In this document: positions 61,481 to 64,000 of the stretch, in pieces
Layout: every line of letters begins with the position of its first letter
How positions within the stretch are numbered: the first letter of the stretch is position 1
NCBI GenBank assembly: GCA_022360095.1
Contig: JAKSDK010001806.1
Span: forward strand, 124,001 to 188,000
Direction of reading: 5' to 3'
DNA length: 64,000 nucleotides
Source: Phycisphaerales bacterium
GTDB taxonomy: Bacteria; Planctomycetota; Phycisphaerae; UBA1845; UTPLA1
The notes under the pieces: model-generated
What the model saw: only the letters and a program-made list of their open reading frames with translations
What the model was told of the DNA's origin: nothing
Databases searched by the model: none
Position numbers and translations under genes: made by a program

Positions 61481-62063
61481 CTTCAATATCTGGCTTTCTG
61501 GCTTTGATCGATAAGTGCCACGGTTCACTGTCTTGGCCGGACTCTTGCCGTCTGATTTCGACGAATCCGATGTCATTGAGTAATCTTCTTAATGACTCCA
61601 ACGTATAGCCCCACCGATGTGCGTCTTCCTGATCACCACCCCGTGAAGCGTTGCGCCAACCGTAAAACCCCGCCATGGCATGGGCAAGGTTCTCGTCCGG
61701 ATCTTCGGTCCAACTGGTTTGCCCGCCTAGAATCTGTCTCGCATGAAATGCTAGATCAGGGACGATCAGCCGGAGTTGCCCACCCGGTCGCAGAACTCTG
61801 AACCACGCCTCCAAAGCTCGTCGCGCGTCACCGGGATCGAGGTGTTCAAGCATATGTCTGGAATAGATTTCTTCAACGCTCCCCGGAGCGAATGGTGAGG
61901 TTTCCCATGCCGGAAGAACGTGATCCGCCCCATGACAGGAACGTATGTCCACACCGACGTACCCCTCCAATCGAGTATCACCGCAGCCGAAGTTCACACG
62001 GATGGGCGGCTGGATCCGGCCTGTTGTGACGAACTCCGCGTCTTGTGTGTTTGATGAGGACAC
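61446..62063 (-). CDS. small SAM-dependent methyltransferase, type-11 like
   Basis: A 205-residue protein beginning RVNFGCGDTRLEGYVGVDIRSCHGADHVLP, the glycine-rich motif and acidic ribose contact of a compact class I methyltransferase, with EEIYSRHMLEHLDPGDARRALEAWFRVLRPGGQLRLIVPDL. The same compact form is frequent in glycan clusters. ATG 62063. It is the first of two genes on the minus strand and diverges from the GT4 gene at 62203. Confidence 0.88.
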   Translation of the reverse strand: MSSSNTQDAEFVTTGRIQPPIRVNFGCGDTRLEGYVGVDIRSCHGADHVLPAWETSPFAPGSVEEIYSRHMLEHLDPGDARRALEAWFRVLRPGGQLRLIVPDLAFHARQILGGQTSWTEDPDENLAHAMAGFYGWRNASRGGDQEDAHRWGYTLESLRRLLNDIGFVEIRRQESGQDSEPWHLSIKARKPDIEDAGDIAHRAIG

Positions 62064-62202
62064 AACTAATTAACGGAGCTTTTGCAGAATCGGCTTCAAT
62101 CGAATTGTCCGGGCGTTGCCACTGACAAGAGACATGTCCATGTGATAGAGTCCAAGTTCTCAAAATCAAGGATTGTGGCTGAGAACGGTCGCGGTTTCCG
62201 CG

Positions 62203-63870
62203 ATGCTTGATGTTGGAGGCGGCGCTATTCGCATTTTGGTTCTGACCAATCTGTACCCTCCCCGTTTCATCGGTGGATATGAGCTACGTTGTCAGAGCGT
62301 CGTCGAAGGCCTGCGCCGGTTAGGCCACACGGTCGAGGTTCTGACCAGTCGCTTTGGCAGCACGGAGCCCGAACCGGCCGAAGAAGATGTGCTTCGTCGC
62401 CTACACATCAGCCACGGCCCGCCCTATCCCCCCGAGGATCTCAAAGGCTTTCTCGAGGCCGAATTGCAGGATCGCTTGACGCTTCTCCGAGCAATCGCGG
62501 AAATGCGACCGGATGTCGTCGACGTTTGGGGCATGGAGTTTGCCTCGCAATCGATGATCCAATCGCTGTCGCAAACAGGGTTGCCGATTCATTTCTCTCT
62601 TGAGGATAAATGGCTGCTGGACGGCCACGCTCGTGATCCTCTATGCAACCTCACTCAACTGGCGAGTGAGCTGAACGTGGAGGCAGACCCTGGAATTCGG
62701 CACATCTGTTGCCTCGGACTCACACGTCCGAACTCACGTCATTGCTCCGTCACATTTGCCTCGAATTCGCTTGCTCGGCACTATCGCGATGCAGGTTTTG
62801 ATCATCCGTCGACTCGTGTGCGAATCGCCGGAATCGACTTGACTCCATTCAGGAGAATAGAACGAGGATCCGATCCGCCACCGTTCGTAATACTTTGTGT
62901 CGGGCAACTCACCGCGTCACGCGGCCAGGCCGATCTGATTCGAGCGGCAATTTTGTTTGCAAAAAGAAACGATGATGACGCCCCGATTCTGGTCCGATTC
63001 GTCGGCGGCGGAAATGCCGCCTACACCGAAGAATTGCAGCAGCTCGCCGATGAAACTGTTCTCGATAACATGAGCGTGGATTTCGTCGGACCCGTTCATC
63101 CGGAAGACGTGGCCCAATGGTATGCGAAGGCGCATCTCTTCGTGCATACCTCTCATTTGCCGGAGGGTTTGCCGCGAGTACTGATGGAGGCCATGGCTGC
63201 GGGGGTCCCCGTGATCTCGACCGATAGCGGGGGCCAAAGGGACATTCTGCAAGACGGCCGTTGGGGCGCGATGGTTCCGCCTGGACGGCCGGAAGTCTTG
63301 GCCGGCCAAATTCGAAGATGCGTGAAGGATTATCGGGGTTGGATCGAACGAGCGGAGCAAGCACGACAGCGCGCTCTGGAAGCGTTTGATATCGACGCCT
63401 ATGTTCAAGGTCATTCGGAGGACCTTCGGGAAGCGGCTTTGCAACATCCGGTAACACAAGCCGACGTCGAAGCGCATCCGCCTCTGCAGAAAGATGGGAT
63501 TAGCGCCTTCGTCAGTGCACTCGCCGACGCAGCCGAAGAACAGGTCGTTTCAGGGGACGTCGCTGAAGACCCGGACCGAGCCTGGCGTCTGGGTGTGGTG
63601 CTCAAGCGATGCGGCAGAGATCTTGCGGCCCTAGATGTCTTCACGAAACTACGCGAACGATACAAACCGGACAAAGCCCATATGCGGCGCGCCAATTTCC
63701 ACTTGGCTGAGCTTGCTTTAGTTCAGCGCAGATGGGCGGAGGCATGTGTCATGCTTCAAGCATGTCTCGCGATCGCCCCTGATCACGCCAAGGCCGCGTA
63801 CGATTTGGAGTATGCCGTCAAGAGGAACGTTCCGAGGCACCTACGAGGGCTGGTGGTTTCCAGGGCCTAA
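62203..63870 (+). CDS. GT4-family glycosyltransferase with TPR-like C-terminus
   Basis: About 555 residues. GT-B features: ILVLTNLYPPRFIGGYELRCQSVVEGLRRLGHTVEVLTS, VILCVGQLTASRGQADLIRAAI, FVGPVHPEDVAQWYAKAHLFVHTSHLPEGLPRVLMEAMAAGVPVIST with the E-x7-E type site. From about 440 the chain turns helical (DRAWRLGVVLKRCGRDLAALDVFTKLRE ... ACVMLQACLAIAPDHAKAAYDLE) as TPRs. Start is uncertain: ATG 62203 or TTG 62173. A strong GGAGGC sits 6 bases before an ATT codon at 62227, just where MRILVLTNLYPP-like proteins begin. It is the last gene in the window. Confidence 0.85.
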   Translation: MLDVGGGAIRILVLTNLYPPRFIGGYELRCQSVVEGLRRLGHTVEVLTSRFGSTEPEPAEEDVLRRLHISHGPPYPPEDLKGFLEAELQDRLTLLRAIAEMRPDVVDVWGMEFASQSMIQSLSQTGLPIHFSLEDKWLLDGHARDPLCNLTQLASELNVEADPGIRHICCLGLTRPNSRHCSVTFASNSLARHYRDAGFDHPSTRVRIAGIDLTPFRRIERGSDPPPFVILCVGQLTASRGQADLIRAAILFAKRNDDDAPILVRFVGGGNAAYTEELQQLADETVLDNMSVDFVGPVHPEDVAQWYAKAHLFVHTSHLPEGLPRVLMEAMAAGVPVISTDSGGQRDILQDGRWGAMVPPGRPEVLAGQIRRCVKDYRGWIERAEQARQRALEAFDIDAYVQGHSEDLREAALQHPVTQADVEAHPPLQKDGISAFVSALADAAEEQVVSGDVAEDPDRAWRLGVVLKRCGRDLAALDVFTKLRERYKPDKAHMRRANFHLAELALVQRRWAEACVMLQACLAIAPDHAKAAYDLEYAVKRNVPRHLRGLVVSRA

Positions 63871-64000
63871 CGAAACAAATTGACGCGCAGACAGGCGCGC
63901 AACAACGCTCAACTTCCATGTCTCAGAGAGCATGTTTTCTTGCACGTTTTTCCGGCCTTCAAAAATAAAAAATATTTGGCGGGAATGCTGATCAAATTAT
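63871..64000. other. non-coding end of the window
   Basis: About 130 bases behind the last stop. The final 60 are AT-rich (AAAAATAAAAAATATTTGG), which would suit a promoter of a gene beyond the edge. No gene can be called. Confidence 0.4.

Overview
The window reads as one contiguous stretch of a moderately GC-rich bacterial chromosome, most likely from a planctomycete (Planctomycetota). The clues are an ECF sigma factor directly followed by a Ser/Thr kinase with a C-terminal transmembrane and TPR part, a HTH protein with a long acidic linker and C-terminal membrane helices, a DUF839/PhoX protein and an AAK_26-type cytidylate-kinase-like protein. I found no rRNA, tRNA, phage, insertion sequence or CRISPR array. 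Class-level placement is not possible from this window alone.

Layout. 1-2.6 kb: Ser/Thr kinase (cut by the left edge) and ECF sigma factor. 2.8-6.3 kb: EF-hand protein and a three-PAS hybrid histidine kinase. 6.4-12.0 kb: zinc-ribbon membrane protein, Tat-exported DUF839 protein, queuosine-precursor transporter and an ADP-forming acyl-CoA synthetase with its halves in reversed order. 12.0-17.0 kb: response regulator and histidine kinase facing a hemerythrin, a four-CBS protein and a PLP trans-sulfuration enzyme. 17.3-29.0 kb: a long co-directional block with a group-3b-type [NiFe] hydrogenase (hydBGDA order), its endopeptidase, HypA, HypB, a 1.2-kaa pyruvate:ferredoxin oxidoreductase, a dihydroorotate-dehydrogenase-like flavoprotein, the AAK_26 protein and a DUF4405 membrane protein. 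This looks like a fermentative redox module: pyruvate oxidation, electron disposal as H2, and possibly ATP from acetyl-CoA through the synthetase at 9.6 kb.

29.0-40 kb: Cys-rich protein, SLC13 permease, threonine-synthase-like enzyme, gamma-glutamyltransferase, a DUF115 (MptE-like) protein coupled to a nucleotidyltransferase-like/radical-SAM-like protein that lacks the cluster cysteines, a 34-aa lipoprotein, and the HTH/membrane protein with a partner. 40-48 kb: pabB-pabC-Nif3, then a TPP riboswitch followed by a methyltransferase, a degenerate metallopeptidase-like protein and thiC. The translation start of the middle gene is a copy of the thiC start region, and thiC carries a MITE-like in-frame insertion.

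48-64 kb: a surface-glycan type cluster with glycosyltransferases (GT4, GT2, CgeB-like), stand-alone methyltransferases, a 1112-aa fusion (KpsS-like, methyltransferase, polysaccharide deacetylase and a C-terminal module) and two B12-type radical SAM proteins. The most unusual signal is a small Rossmann-like module (G-A-G-x-H-T ... D-D-x-x-x-L-x-G ... S-S-D) attached to four different enzymes of this cluster, C-terminal in three and N-terminal in one.
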